Origin: Schistocephalus solidus
Lineage: Eukaryota > Platyhelminthes > Cestoda > Diphyllobothriidea > Diphyllobothriidae
Assembly: GCA_017591395.1 (NCBI GenBank)
Contig: WEDG01005201.1
Span: 1 to 64,000 of the forward strand
Direction of reading: 5' to 3'
DNA: 64,000 nt
Shown here: one piece after another, positions 47,021 to 57,589 of the stretch
Numbering within the stretch: the stretch's first letter is position 1
How the letters are laid out: each line of letters begins with the position of its first letter
The notes under the pieces: model-generated
Database searches by the model: none
Told to the model about the DNA's origin: nothing
Seen by the model: the letters and a program-made list of their open reading frames with translations, nothing else
Program-made: the position numbers and the translations under genes

Positions 47021-47337
47021 ACGCCTACCCTCAGTTGTCAAAACCGTGTCTCCGTTGACATATGATGTGTGATAAAAGATACAAATGGTAGCATAGACGC
47101 TTCACAATTCTCCCTCACTACCATGTAACTCACGCACCAACCATAACTGAGCCGGTGGGACAGCGGTTGTTATCATCGTTTGCGACGGACGAACCGCTGT
47201 CTTTGTAGGACAGTAGAGTAATTCTCTCTTGGTATAGCTGACGTCAATGACGGCCAACAAAGTGAAAGGCTTAATGAGCGTTGGTAAATATACAGTATGC
47301 ACATAGCGAGTTTTCGATCAGCGAGCGAGGGGGGAAT

Positions 47338-48276
47338 TTACACTCCAGGCGGCGGAGGACAACCCGGGGGATAGATGTCTGATTGGGGGGCCAAAGAAGT
47401 ACCCGGTGGAGGCGGCGTGACAGAGAGGCTATCCCGACCCACAAGCCCCAGGGACTGTTCGATGGATGAGCTGGCGGTTTTCAGCCGCGAGCTAACTTCC
47501 AGCTCTGGCTCCTGAGGCAAGACACAGGTCGCGTAGGCGTAGGACGCGTACTCGTCCTTCTGTGCCCGGATGGCTGCCAACTGGGCGGCGACCTTTGCGC
47601 CCGCAACTCGGGCCGCATCCTGCTCCACAACGGAACGCATGGCGGCCGCCTGCATTGCTGCAACCTGAGCGTTCTGTGCGGCGATGAATTGCGACTGCAC
47701 TAAGTCATTAGCCGGTACGTAGCGGTGTTGTTCCTTTGACCAATAGTAGTACATAGACCTGCCAGCATCGTAGAAGTAGCCCGTCTTTGCATCGTAGTGA
47801 AGTTCCGTTTCGGGATCGTAGTACATACCGGTTTGGGCCTCATACTGCAGGCGGGCAGACTCGGGAGGAGTGGCAAGCCGTCGACGCATCCGAATATCGT
47901 CCATCACCTCGGCTTCGGTCATGTTGAGAGACGCAGCATGACAGGTAAGTGCAGCCTGGTAGATGCTGCCGGAGGCCGCCACGTCTGCAATGTTAGAGGC
48001 ACGATGAAGCAAACAGATGCGCGCGCTGGAACTGCTCTCAGGTAGTTTTGGGCGAGGCTTTACATCCCCGCTGTTCTCACTTTTGCCTTCCGAAGAGGCT
48101 GCAGCCTTGAGTTCCTTCTTGTAAATGAGTCGGCTAACTCTGGGTGAGGCGACAAATACCTCGCCACCAACCCACTTCCAGGTCAGCCAATTCAGTTCGG
48201 GTGGTGGTGGCTCCACAGAGCGCTTGAATATTGACCGCTGACAGCCGCAAAAATCAAGCATCTCCGCGGCCCATAG
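47338..48276 (-). CDS. OCRE gene terminal exon
   Basis: It is 939 nt. The acceptor is TTTTTTTTTAG with a strong pyrimidine tract. The exon opens with Leu-Trp-Ala-Ala-Glu before the first Met, so that Met at 48,261 is internal rather than the start. The first 60 residues include LNWLTWKWVGGEVFV. The OCRE region is at about residues 140-185 of the exon. The C-terminus is VTPPPPGTS...PPPPGV. Confidence 0.75.
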   Translation of the reverse strand, partial: LWAAEMLDFCGCQRSIFKRSVEPPPPELNWLTWKWVGGEVFVASPRVSRLIYKKELKAAASSEGKSENSGDVKPRPKLPESSSSARICLLHRASNIADVAASGSIYQAALTCHAASLNMTEAEVMDDIRMRRRLATPPESARLQYEAQTGMYYDPETELHYDAKTGYFYDAGRSMYYYWSKEQHRYVPANDLVQSQFIAAQNAQVAAMQAAAMRSVVEQDAARVAGAKVAAQLAAIRAQKDEYASYAYATCVLPQEPELEVSSRLKTASSSIEQSLGLVGRDSLSVTPPPPGTSLAPQSDIYPPGCPPPPGV

Positions 48277-49657
48277 CTAAAAAAAAAGAAAATGACAACA
48301 CACTTGTGGACAGTCTCTTTTTATGAAGAATTTTAAACTATAACAAAGTCATATGAGAAAGGGTTCGCTGACTATGAAGATCCTATAAGGGTGACAAGTT
48401 TGTCCCACACTGCTCGGAGGCATGGCAGCAAACTGATATCCTGCATGAATTGATTTTTGGTGACCCTGTAGAAAACTACTTTCAAAAAAAGAGTCCTACC
48501 GGCTTATGCAGTGAAATGATACAAGCTAAGGCTGGCTTCTGTTAGGGAGAATTTGACAATTTCCGGTTGAATAAAGGGTCAGTAATTTCTGCAAGCTGCT
48601 GTGGCCATTGATCGAAAGGAAATTTGGCTTCGTAAGAGTTAGGCAAACATAATCTAATATTCCGAGTGATTGCTAAAATTTAAAACATTGTTCGTTTGAG
48701 ACACTAATTATAAAGGAATTTAGCATAAGGTTGAGTTACCGAAGGTAGAACAGTGACTTGGGTTAAGCCTTCTCATCCCACCAGTGAACGCCCGGATTTA
48801 TGAGATGACATCTGGAAACAGCATTGGCACTTAGCATTACTAATCACAAATCTCAGAAAGGGAGCGTAAGAGTTGCAGGAATTTGTGACTTAATGAGAGG
48901 AGAGGCAATTTAAACCTTTAAAAACTGCAATTAAGAGACTATTGTTTGAGGATAATGGTAAAAGTAATGGTACGGATGGAATTCAATATCATAAGAGGAT
49001 CAGTAGGTCTCTTCACAGGGGCAGTAAAAGAAGCATAAAAATAGTTCCCTGTGAAGAAAGTGGCTGCAAAATACACATGCATAGCCAAACTCATTTAACA
49101 GTAAAAAATATCCAGTACTCCAAAACAGCATATTTCGAAAAGACGAAAATAGCTGAACCACTTTTACGTAATGTAACTGAAGCATCGAAGCCAGAGATTT
49201 ACTTAGTTTTTTTATCTGACTACGGTAAAAAAGTGATCAGAATGATTCTCGGTTGAAAATCAGTATGTTAATGTGCATAAATAAAGTGGGGGGGCTATAT
49301 TCTAAGTTACTCAGAAATCCCAACTTAAGGTAAGTCATATTCTCAACTTTAAAACATACGTAAAGGTTTCAGTCAAACTTGCTAGAGTAAAGACATATAA
49401 TAAGTACTGTAGAGTCAAAATAACGTGCGGTATTCTTTACTCAAAAGGAGAGATAGGAAAAAAGGTATAAATTGCAATAGTTTTCTTACCGCTGAACAGC
49501 CGTAGTTGAAGTCCAGAAGGGAGCAGAAGAACTGTTCGCGGTCCCATAGGATTGGCTTACTGATATGTTTCGAGAGATGCTTGCTCCAAGCCCGAACTAC
49601 TTCCTCGGGACCCCAAGTTATTACGGCAAAACCCACGTTGAAGTTGTGGAAATCTGC
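47338..49657 (-). CDS. OCRE-domain protein, last two exons (partial gene)
   Basis: Two exons joined by a 1.2-kb intron, both phase 0, give a 368-residue C-terminal part ending at TAA 47,338. The second exon carries an OCRE-type aromatic repeat (YEAQTGMYYDPETELHYD, then AKTGYFYDAGRSMYYYWS). OCRE domains occur in RBM5/RBM10 and AGGF1 and, in RBM5, bind proline-rich tails of Sm proteins. After it come an Ala/Gln-rich helix and a tail ending PPGCPPPPGV, itself a possible OCRE or GYF ligand. No FHA, G-patch or RRM is visible in the part present, so neither AGGF1 nor RBM5/10 can be named. The preceding aromatic-rich segment is unassigned. More 5' exons must exist and were not found. Confidence 0.7.
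48942..49256 (+). other. Uncertain 104-codon ORF
   Basis: This frame is Lys/Ser/Ile-rich and has an AATAAA about 25 bases after its stop. It lies within the intron of the minus-strand OCRE gene. No domain is recognisable. A chance frame in AT-rich DNA is as likely as a gene. Confidence 0.2.
49490..49657 (-). CDS. OCRE gene penultimate exon
   Basis: It is 168 nt (56 codons), phase 0 at both ends, with acceptor TTTGTAG and donor GTAAGA. It encodes a segment with FNVGFAVITWGPEEVVRAW and WDREQFFCSLLDFNYGCSA. The composition is globular and rich in Trp and Phe. I do not recognise the domain. Linkage to the 47.3-kb exon is inferred from phase, strand and adjacency. Confidence 0.6.
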
Positions 49658-49829
49658 CTACAAAGGTAAATCGAAAAGTAAGCAAGACGCAACAGTTTAC
49701 GAATCGATCTGGTAGAACCTGTTAAAAGGAAAGTATAAATAGATATTGGCGTATCTTTAATTTGACACAGCCAAGACCATACTGTTCTATATGCTTGACT
49801 GACTGTCCCAGAGATCAGCGTTCAATAAA

Positions 49830-51272
49830 TTGTGGTGCAAAACAGTTAAAGACAGTCTAAACTGGTTGCGAGAACATCAAAAGGATAGCACGGACAATCC
49901 TAAAAGACGACCGAGACGGTTGGAGCACATTCCCCGTCCACCGCTTCATAAGCTTGGTGATGCTGCCCTTAATCCGGCGTTAGGGGTAGAAGAAGAGGCC
50001 GATTCCAAACCTATCTCCACAAGTTTTATCCACACATGGAAGCGGCTCTTGGATCTTCGGTATTCGGTCTCCATGAGGGAGTTGGAGGTGGCTCGAATTA
50101 TCTCGCTCCGCTGTCATAGGTAATGTCGGATGAAGAGGTATATGAGCAAAATTATCAAGGTAGGTAAGAACGCAACTGTAGCGCCTGTGAATTTTTTTCT
50201 AATGGCAGTAAGGCACGTGGCGAGTAAAAAAGGTCCTTTTAGGTATATTTAGCGGCAGCTCTTGTATGAAACCCACCTTCCAAAAATATGCTGGGGTCTT
50301 TGTCACCTACTGAGACTGAACAGTGGCCTTTGGGAGTGAGCAATAAAGCTAATACCTTCGTAAATGAGATAACAATTACAAGACTCCCTTTGGCAGCTGC
50401 ATTTATTCAGCACCGCGAATTACAGATGGGAAATGCCCAGACAAAAACTTATGCCAGTGCGAATGATGCACCACAGCAGAGGTAAAATTTCTGGTGATAT
50501 GGTACGATCTAATTGATATCAATGATGACACAGGACTAATCATTTATCCAACAACCAATCTACCTATTTCAATGTGACAGTAGGTTTCGACAAGCAACAA
50601 CAGTTTCTTTCGCATGGAATAGGACACCAAAATGTCCTCATACACTGAAAATCCACTAAATTTGCGACATTCAGAGGGTTGCGGCGGATTAACAGTGGAT
50701 CAACAAAGCAGTGTGTATAAATGTACTGGCCTGAAGAGAATTTATCGAAAGCCCGCGATGTATGTTGGTCTCCGTCAAAAGGGCAATGATTCGGCCTTAA
50801 TCGAAATTTACGAAGGGGTGGCAGTGCAAAAAAGGAGAACCCTTTATGTGATGAGACGAGGGAAAGAACATAACCGTTTTTGGGTCGTTAAGAAGAGCAC
50901 GTGAGGCGTCTTTACAGGCCGATTCCTTTAAACGACAGACAGATTAAATCACATCGACTTGGGAATCACATTTTTAATACTACTGAGACGTTTATATTAG
51001 ATCCCGCCGGAAGTTGTGCCTGCTCTGTAGGCGTTTCAAGGAGGCTCAAACGATTGAAAGCAAGGGTCAACTCTACGTCCTTCAAACGAGCACAATTCAA
51101 CCAAGAAACTGAGTATTATAGGCGTTGGTTCCAAGAAACGAAACCTTGTTGGCCTTCGAGGAAATTGGAGTGTCACCAATTTACAGATTTGTTACAAACC
51201 GGGTTTCAAGTCATTAACTTGGCTTTTAATAAATATTTGCCATATTTTTTATTGGTCAACCATACTGGATAA
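49830..51272 (+). other. Cluster of uncertain plus-strand ORFs
   Basis: Four neighbouring frames are unusually long for this AT-rich area: 49,830-50,123, 50,288-50,485, 50,632-50,904 and 50,901-51,272. The first three end near donor-like sequences (AG/GTAATG, AG/GTAAAA, AC/GTGAGG). The last two abut in different frames, so one indel would join them. Their splice phases do not fit a simple gene and no motif is known. They could be a young pseudogene or chance. Confidence 0.25.
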
Positions 51273-51465
51273 GTGGCAGTGCACATTGTGAGCTGTGAGC
51301 TCATGTCCGCATTGTGACCATAGAAATGTTGATAAAAATATGTCCTGGAAGGTAATCGCACAGTGAAATAAAGGGTTTGTTAGCAATAGCATATAAAGAC
51401 CATGCAAATAATCACGCTTATTTTTAATAGTACAGCACAATTAAAATAATTGGAAACGACTGAAT

Positions 51466-51471
51466 TTTATT
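51466..51471 (-). terminator. Poly(A) signal AATAAA
   Basis: AATAAA on the minus strand lies 4 bases beyond the TAA of the 225-aa protein. It is unusually close, implying a very short 3' UTR. Confidence 0.6.
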
Positions 51472-51475
51472 CACC

Positions 51476-52153
51476 TTAGTTTCTTGTCAAGCCAAAAGCC
51501 AACGCCTTATATTTTGCCTCATGCAAGCTAAAGAAGATTAAATGGTATTTATTATTATTCGGGGGGCAACTTACAGCAATTTTCGTTATTTCTGAAAAAC
51601 GCCACCGAACAGCAGTGTCAGGGAGGTAAGCAGGTTGGAATATCAGATGAAGGCTGGGATGGTTGGATAAAATGTTCTCAAGTGTGCAGACGTTATTTGA
51701 TTGACAGTCAACGAGGACAGGACAAGAGAGGTCAATATAATCTCCCAAATCTTTAAGTTCATGTTGACTCGTTTTATCGCCAGCAGGAGAGGACTGTTCA
51801 ATTTCTTTGTCAACATTTGAAAGAAAGTTGCGCCAACAGCCTTCAGTTTCTTCGATGGCGTCCTGTGCGTCTAACATGTCATCCAAATCATGAGCACGCT
51901 GAAAAAGGCGATTAAGGGACTCCCTTGACTTCAGCTTCAGCTTTTCATACATGTCCGCATAAGATTCGATGCCACGAAACAAGGTTGACGCAGCGGACTC
52001 AGCAAATATCCTTGCATTTGACTCAGCCTTACGGCGTGCACCTTGAAGAATATCATCCAATTCGCGAGCACAATGTCTGACGGAAATAATAATATTCTTT
52101 TCTTCCTCGTTTGGTTCCCTTGGTGTCCGGTTTCTACGGGCTCTTTTCGACAT
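51476..52153 (-). CDS. Intronless 225-aa coiled-coil protein, unknown function
   Basis: A complete frame runs from ATG at 52,151-52,153 to TAA at 51,476-51,478, with an AATAAA poly(A) signal just 4 bases beyond the stop. The N-terminus is basic (MSKRARRNRTPREPNEEEK), suggesting nuclear localisation. Residues about 20-110 look like long amphipathic helices (LDDILQGARRKAESNARIF, DMYEKLKLKSRESLNRLFQ). The C-terminal half looks globular (LSCPVLVDCQ, SLHLIFQPAYLPDTAVRWRF). This layout resembles small kinetochore or chromosome-associated subunits, but I cannot assign a family. Codon use and length argue against chance. It lies upstream of the OCRE gene on the same strand. Confidence 0.65.
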   Translation of the reverse strand: MSKRARRNRTPREPNEEEKNIIISVRHCARELDDILQGARRKAESNARIFAESAASTLFRGIESYADMYEKLKLKSRESLNRLFQRAHDLDDMLDAQDAIEETEGCWRNFLSNVDKEIEQSSPAGDKTSQHELKDLGDYIDLSCPVLVDCQSNNVCTLENILSNHPSLHLIFQPAYLPDTAVRWRFSEITKIAVSCPPNNNKYHLIFFSLHEAKYKALAFGLTRN

Positions 52154-54070
52154 GTGAAGAGGCCAAGGGTATTATTACCTTAACCGCCCGAATTTCGGCC
52201 TATTAAAACAGGATTGATACATTTGATTCACATTCTGGAACGGTTTGGAGTATCTAACTGCCACAGTGAATTCATTCCATGGATTTCTGTAAATTTTTAA
52301 GAAAATTTGGTTGGCATATTTTTAAATACAGTCTACTTCATTATATAAACCTTGTAGCTATGACAGTAATCTTTCGCCAGAATTTCCGAGGTAGGTACAG
52401 CAAAGGTTCCAAGAAGGCTTGACAAATTGCTCTTCCGATTACATTAGGCTTATGAACAATGGAAGGTGCACATTTGCGAACGGGAAATGGTAAAGGGAAA
52501 TAAGATCTCTCACGTTGTTACTGGGCCTAGGATGCCAGGCAAATGCCGAAGATACAGAGAAGGTGAAAACTAGATTTGCATTTTGAAAGATGCAACCTGG
52601 TATGTTTTAGAAATAAAATACTTGACTTAGTCAGAGCTGAGCTAAAAGCACACTTTAATTATACTCGTTACCCTAGGCAAATTAACCGAAACCTTTTGGA
52701 CATTTAACGACAGTTCTAATACAACAGTGTACATGATTTAATCAAAATTTTATACTCGGGTAACAGCTGCTTTACTGGCAATATTTGAGATAGCTGCACG
52801 CAAATCACAATTATAACCACCAAATAAAATATTTGCACGGCCACAATAAAAGCCTTTAACTCGCTCGATTTTTCTAATAAAAAATGCTTAATTAACAGGG
52901 AATTTAAAAAATAGCGAAGATATTCTATCTGCTATTCCGAATATAATCATGAAATGAATAAAAGATAAAGAAATGAATAAGCAATTTCGAACAACAATAA
53001 TAGTTCTTCAATCCTTGAGCTGGACTAGGTGTGCGAATACACGGAAATATCCAGAAGCTTGTCTGAAACAAACAGCCATGAAATGGCTTGGGAAATTAAG
53101 GTAATCAAATAAATTTGCAGTAAATTAGATGACAAATATACATTTGCTCTTAATAAATTCCCACCAGTCCAGTGCATAAATATAGGAGAGGAATCATCGA
53201 AAATTTCATTGCTTTCCGAAATTGATTAAAATTCTTCGGAACACCCAAGCATGCATGGGATTATACGAGGAAAAGGAGGAGGAGGCTAGTGATAAAAGGT
53301 GGTTAGCATTATGAAGAGTCAGTATCGGCGGAGAGCAAAATTTTGCAGACATTTTTGCCATAATCATGGAAAGCGCGAAGTTTGTACGAGGATCTTCAGT
53401 GCGCGAAAGATCGGCATCCGTAATCTGATGGAAACCGCTTCTACTATTGCTAAGAATAGCAGGCCCAGTAGCTGAGGGAAGCTAGGTGTGACCCAATACA
53501 TTTCAAGAATAACATTTAGTGGGGTCCACACTATGCCCAAGAACAGTAATGTGTGTGAGAACGGCGCAGTTTAAGCGACTAAAGTTGGAATTCAGGATGC
53601 ATCGGTGAGCAAAGTTTTGCATCAGAGCAAGTTTAACAAAGTCACCCAACTAAATAAGACAGTTCATACGGTTAATTACCTTAAAAGTCAATCATATTTC
53701 TTCTCTACTCTTTATAAGAAATGGAAAATTTTCAAAGTCTTTTTAGCCTCTCGTATGATAGACATTCCATTCCGTTAACTAATTAAGCTTATATCCATTG
53801 TATATCCTCCATAATACTCCAGTTGTGTTTCATTCAGGTGCACTATACCTGAACGTTATTTTCAGCAACCGGAAAAGCACTCCATTAAAATAGTGGAACG
53901 ATCTCTTCTTCACGTGTAGGATAAAAAATTGCGTTTTTTGCATAGGGAAGCGATTGTTTAATAGTGAACGATGCCCATGGTCTGAGGTCTCTTAGCTCGT
54001 TACCTGGTGCGGATTAATGACCTCCTACGCATGTGTGATAATCTAATTCCATGGTTTTCCTGTTGTTAAA
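52154..54070. other. Unassigned AT-rich stretch
   Basis: No frame above 60 codons and no repeat that I can place were found. The proximal part should hold the promoter of the 225-aa protein. Confidence 0.5.
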
Positions 54071-54339
54071 CCCTAATCGAATAACTCGGCATTTGGTAAA
54101 ATTGAGGTGAAAGAAACACTTACATTTTCAAGATTTTTTTCCACTTGTACCACAGCTGCAGACTTGCTTTTGGTTTGAGAAAGGAAACACATTACTGTAT
54201 CGCAGTTCAGCCAACCCGACAGTTCGACCGTCGTAGTCCGACGATGTCCACCGTATGCTCCACACCATGGTGGTGCAGGGACGGTGACTTGCGCGTGAAT
54301 TAGTTTTAAAGTGATAGTAGCCTTGCGCTGCAGCGACCG

Positions 54340-54560
54340 CACTCTCTCCTCCTCCCCCACCTAAGCCCGGTGTCAAGACAGAGTCAAGAAGACCGGAGGC
54401 GGGAGAGGACGCAGGTGGCTGGCGCGGCCGGAGCCGACCCTGGGCGTGCCACCACACCCACATGTTCGGCATTTGTTATGGGAGCGCAACCCGAATAACG
54501 CCTGCCGTGCCCTGATGTGGCCCCCGTGTTGGGCCAACGCATCTATCACGTGGTCCGTTT
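54340..54560. other. GC-rich island of unknown origin
   Basis: About 200 bases are markedly richer in G and C than the AT-rich surroundings. They support two overlapping minus-strand frames at 54,073-54,472 with no known motif. It is either a repeat fragment or a promoter-like CpG patch. Confidence 0.35.
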
Positions 54561-54689
54561 AGGGGTCAGCCAACCCAGGCAGTCATTCACATACATGAAA
54601 AATAGAATAACACCCAGAACGCTGCCTCGCTAAACTCAACGGTAAAAGGTTACCTACTCTGATGTAGAAGTGCCAAGACAAAGAAAGGA

Positions 54690-54960
54690 AGATTAGCCTG
54701 TCAAAAATTTGGCCAAAGAATTGAGTGGGTTTCCAGTAACACATAGTTGACGCAATGTAAATATCACTAGGCTTTGTGGAACATTATCAAAGGTTTTTAA
54801 GCCAATGTAGACTGCGTTTACTGCTAAATATATTTCAATAGATTTTGTCCAGTTCTCTATGAATATGAACAGGTATGTAAGTGAGACAAGATCGACCCCT
54901 CCCACATCTATGCTGTGAACACAAGGCAGGCTTTATTCTTCAAGCTAACTCATAAACTCC
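54690..54960 (-). mobile_element. Decayed LINE RT fragment
   Basis: The minus-strand frame at 54,693-54,905 reads ENWTKSIEIYLAVNAVYI, GLKTFDNVPQSLVIFTLRQL and NPLNSLAKFLTG. This is the RT block around the first catalytic aspartate, whose usual D-x-x-K-A-F-D is degraded to GLKTFD. It differs from families A and B, so it is a third LINE lineage. It is truncated on both sides. Confidence 0.7.
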
Positions 54961-57042
54961 GATTTTTTTCTCCATCAATTTTCAGCAGATTATGTTGAGC
55001 CTCAGTAGTATGAAGCTAATTTATTAAGTTCTCTCATCCTATTTAAACATGAGGCTTATTTTGGCTTGCTTCCAGTCCTAAGACAGCGCTTTCGGGGTCA
55101 TCAGCATCAAGGCCTTGCTTGAGATCGTCAGGCCGAGAACGTTTTACAACAAATCACTTCTACTGCCTCCACAAGCCTCAGTAGTGAGGAAACGATCCTA
55201 AAATCGAACAGAATATTTCAACTAATAACCAAGAATGTAGGCCTAATCCCAATCTGTCCAATGTGACCGTACCTTCACATCATGCATTAGTTTGGTTGGA
55301 AATTTGTGGTTCCGTTGTATTAAGAACGGTGAAGCAGTTAAGGGGGCCCCACTAAAGACAAATGTCAACCGTCTCACTTAAAAACACTTTTCAAAGACAT
55401 TCGATCTTAACGAAGTCCTGCTTGGCAATATGCGCCTCCACCATAATTTTCAATAAACCTATACCTCGACCCCAGAATCACACCTCGTCCTACCTCGCCA
55501 TATCTATAGGGCGCATATGAACCATAACCATACCCCGTTCCAAACATTCCTATTTCCAACAGCAAGCAAATGATTTACTTCGCAGTCGTCCACACGACCG
55601 GCACAACGTCACAAGTACTGACACGCAAGTCTCAAGTAAATGGAAGGCATGTTTTGGTGTAACCTGCCACATACTGTGGTGACCAGGTCGTGTGTGGCAC
55701 GCATAGACGGACTCTCTAGATGTCAAGGACTGCACCCCATCCTACTAGGCAGTTGACAGGTCTTTTTAGGGAACAGAGTGAGGTCTACACTTGAGAATCC
55801 CTCCACACTGCTTGTCAGAAAATTCTTTAATGTGCTAGAACTGATGAGATTGAACCTATCGAGATACGCTAAGCGTTGTGGCCTAGAGGACTGCCAACTG
55901 ACGGGGCAACTTGCTCCTTCCCCAATCTGGCCATGGCTGTATTCGAAAGCATGTGAATTCTGAGTGCCGGTTACAAAAGCCCAGTGTTTTATGTGTGGCG
56001 CGGATTTGCATGACACACACATATAGAAGCGCTGTTTAGCTTTGTAAGTCAATGCATCCGGACTCATCTCCGCTCGCATTCTTGCTATTGGGGCATGAAG
56101 GCTGAGAGGAGAGTGCGAGGGATGCCTCAAAAGTCTGCCCCACTAAATCACGCGTAAGTCGCTGGTACTGAACACACTCAGTGGGGCACACCGAGGATGC
56201 AATCGCCACTGACGGTTAAACTGTCGAGCAGAGCACCCGCTTCCCTCGAGGTCATCAAGACCTTGGAGTGTGGCGAGGTCAGCTGACGAGAGAATTCACT
56301 GAAAACTTTTGAGGACGCACTGTCCGCACAAAGCAATTCAGTCGATTGTAGCTATTGCAAAATTTTCCTTAATGTGTCATGAAAGCCACTGCTCGAAGTG
56401 ATAATTTGGGGGTGTATTCACCCGCCGAATGCAGGCACTTATCCGAGTTATAAGATAAACTGTATCAGAATTATTTTTTGATCATTCGATATTCCCTTAG
56501 CAGCGACCTAAATACTGTCCGTTTTTTCTCTGACATTCCTCTTTACTTCCAATGTCTACAGTTTGGGTCGGGGAACACAAAACCTCCTTCTAAGCTGACA
56601 ACAGCCCTCCGCGACATATTAACCGAAATGCAGATGAAAGGTATCGAGTCGACACAATCACGAAGCGAAGTTTCCTGTGAGTAGGCGGCGAGGACTATGA
56701 ATGAATCGTCTCTAGGAGATACCAGCGGTTAGTACAAGTTTATCTACGATGGCAAATACAGGCTTATATTAGCGTCAAAGAAGATGCATGCAATTACGGA
56801 GGGTGTGCAGCAAAACAGATTCCTGTGGCAACAATGCGGACTGTGAGTAAAAGCGATAAAGGACGGAGTAAAAATGGTAAAATCTATGTTGTTAAGCTAC
56901 GAAGAAGAAAAAAGTGATAACAATTGGGGGAGGAAACGGAAAGAGATAGGGTGAACAGCGGAAGTATCTTCAGTACTTACAACTGGCAACGTGTACACAA
57001 AAATGAAGCCTAAGTGTGTGCAGTTGAAGCAACGGGGTTGAA
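54961..57042. other. Unassigned stretch with one dispersed repeat
   Basis: No gene was recognised. A 36-bp repeat at 55,673-55,708 recurs near 63,120. The minus-strand frame at 55,723-56,130 has no known motif. Confidence 0.5.
55673..55708. repeat. Short dispersed repeat, partner at 63,120-63,156
   Basis: TGTGGTGACCAGGTCGTGTG followed by TGGCACGCATAGAC matches GTGGTACCAGGCCGTGCG plus TGGCACGTATAGAC at 63.1 kb in the same orientation. Confidence 0.6.
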
Positions 57043-57177
57043 TTAGGCAACAGTCAGCGTTTCCGGTATTGGGGCCTTTAGGAAGTCGAAACTCTGGGAC
57101 GGCCCATAGCTCACGGACCTGTAGAGGGTGTTCTTGAGCGCCGACTCGAAAGATTGCAGAAGCCCGTCAGCCAGTAC
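57043..57177 (-). CDS. Terminal exon of an unidentified gene
   Basis: The acceptor CTCTCCTTCCAG is followed by 44 codons and TAA, exactly phase 0. The third codon positions are GC-rich, unlike the surrounding DNA, which supports real coding. The product begins VLADGLLQSFESALKNTLY and ends IPETLTVA. It could be the last exon of the gene whose C2 exon lies at 61.1 kb on the same strand. The intermediate exons were not found, so this is only a possibility. Confidence 0.5.
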   Translation of the reverse strand, partial: VLADGLLQSFESALKNTLYRSVSYGPSQSFDFLKAPIPETLTVA

Positions 57178-57585
57178 CTGGAAGGAGAGAATTCAAAGAC
57201 AAGAAAATATTATGGGACGCATACTACTAAAAAACGGTAAAAGTGGTAAAGCTTAATATTTCATCTCGAATTTCTGTGAACTAGAGGAGCTAATACTCGC
57301 CCCATGGCGAGAAAGACAAATACTGCGAAAATCACTGAAGTCAGCACAGAGGTCAAAAAGTCCCTCTGCCGGGAATCGGCAAGTTAAGTCACAATTTTAA
57401 GATACATACCCGCGCCGTCTTCACACCTGCGAATTCAACAGCAAGCAGTACGTCCGATAAACAAAGAAGGTTCCCCGTCGCACTCATAAAGTACAATAAA
57501 AACTAAGATTCTCGCAGTAACAAGGCACACCGTCTTCCAGGAGAGAGTCTAGCAAATGCTATCTTAGGAAGCTTACTTCATGTTT
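57178..57585. other. Unassigned stretch
   Basis: No recognised motif was found. It is intronic if the terminal exon at 57.04 kb and the C2 exon belong together. Confidence 0.45.
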
Positions 57586-57589
57586 GATT

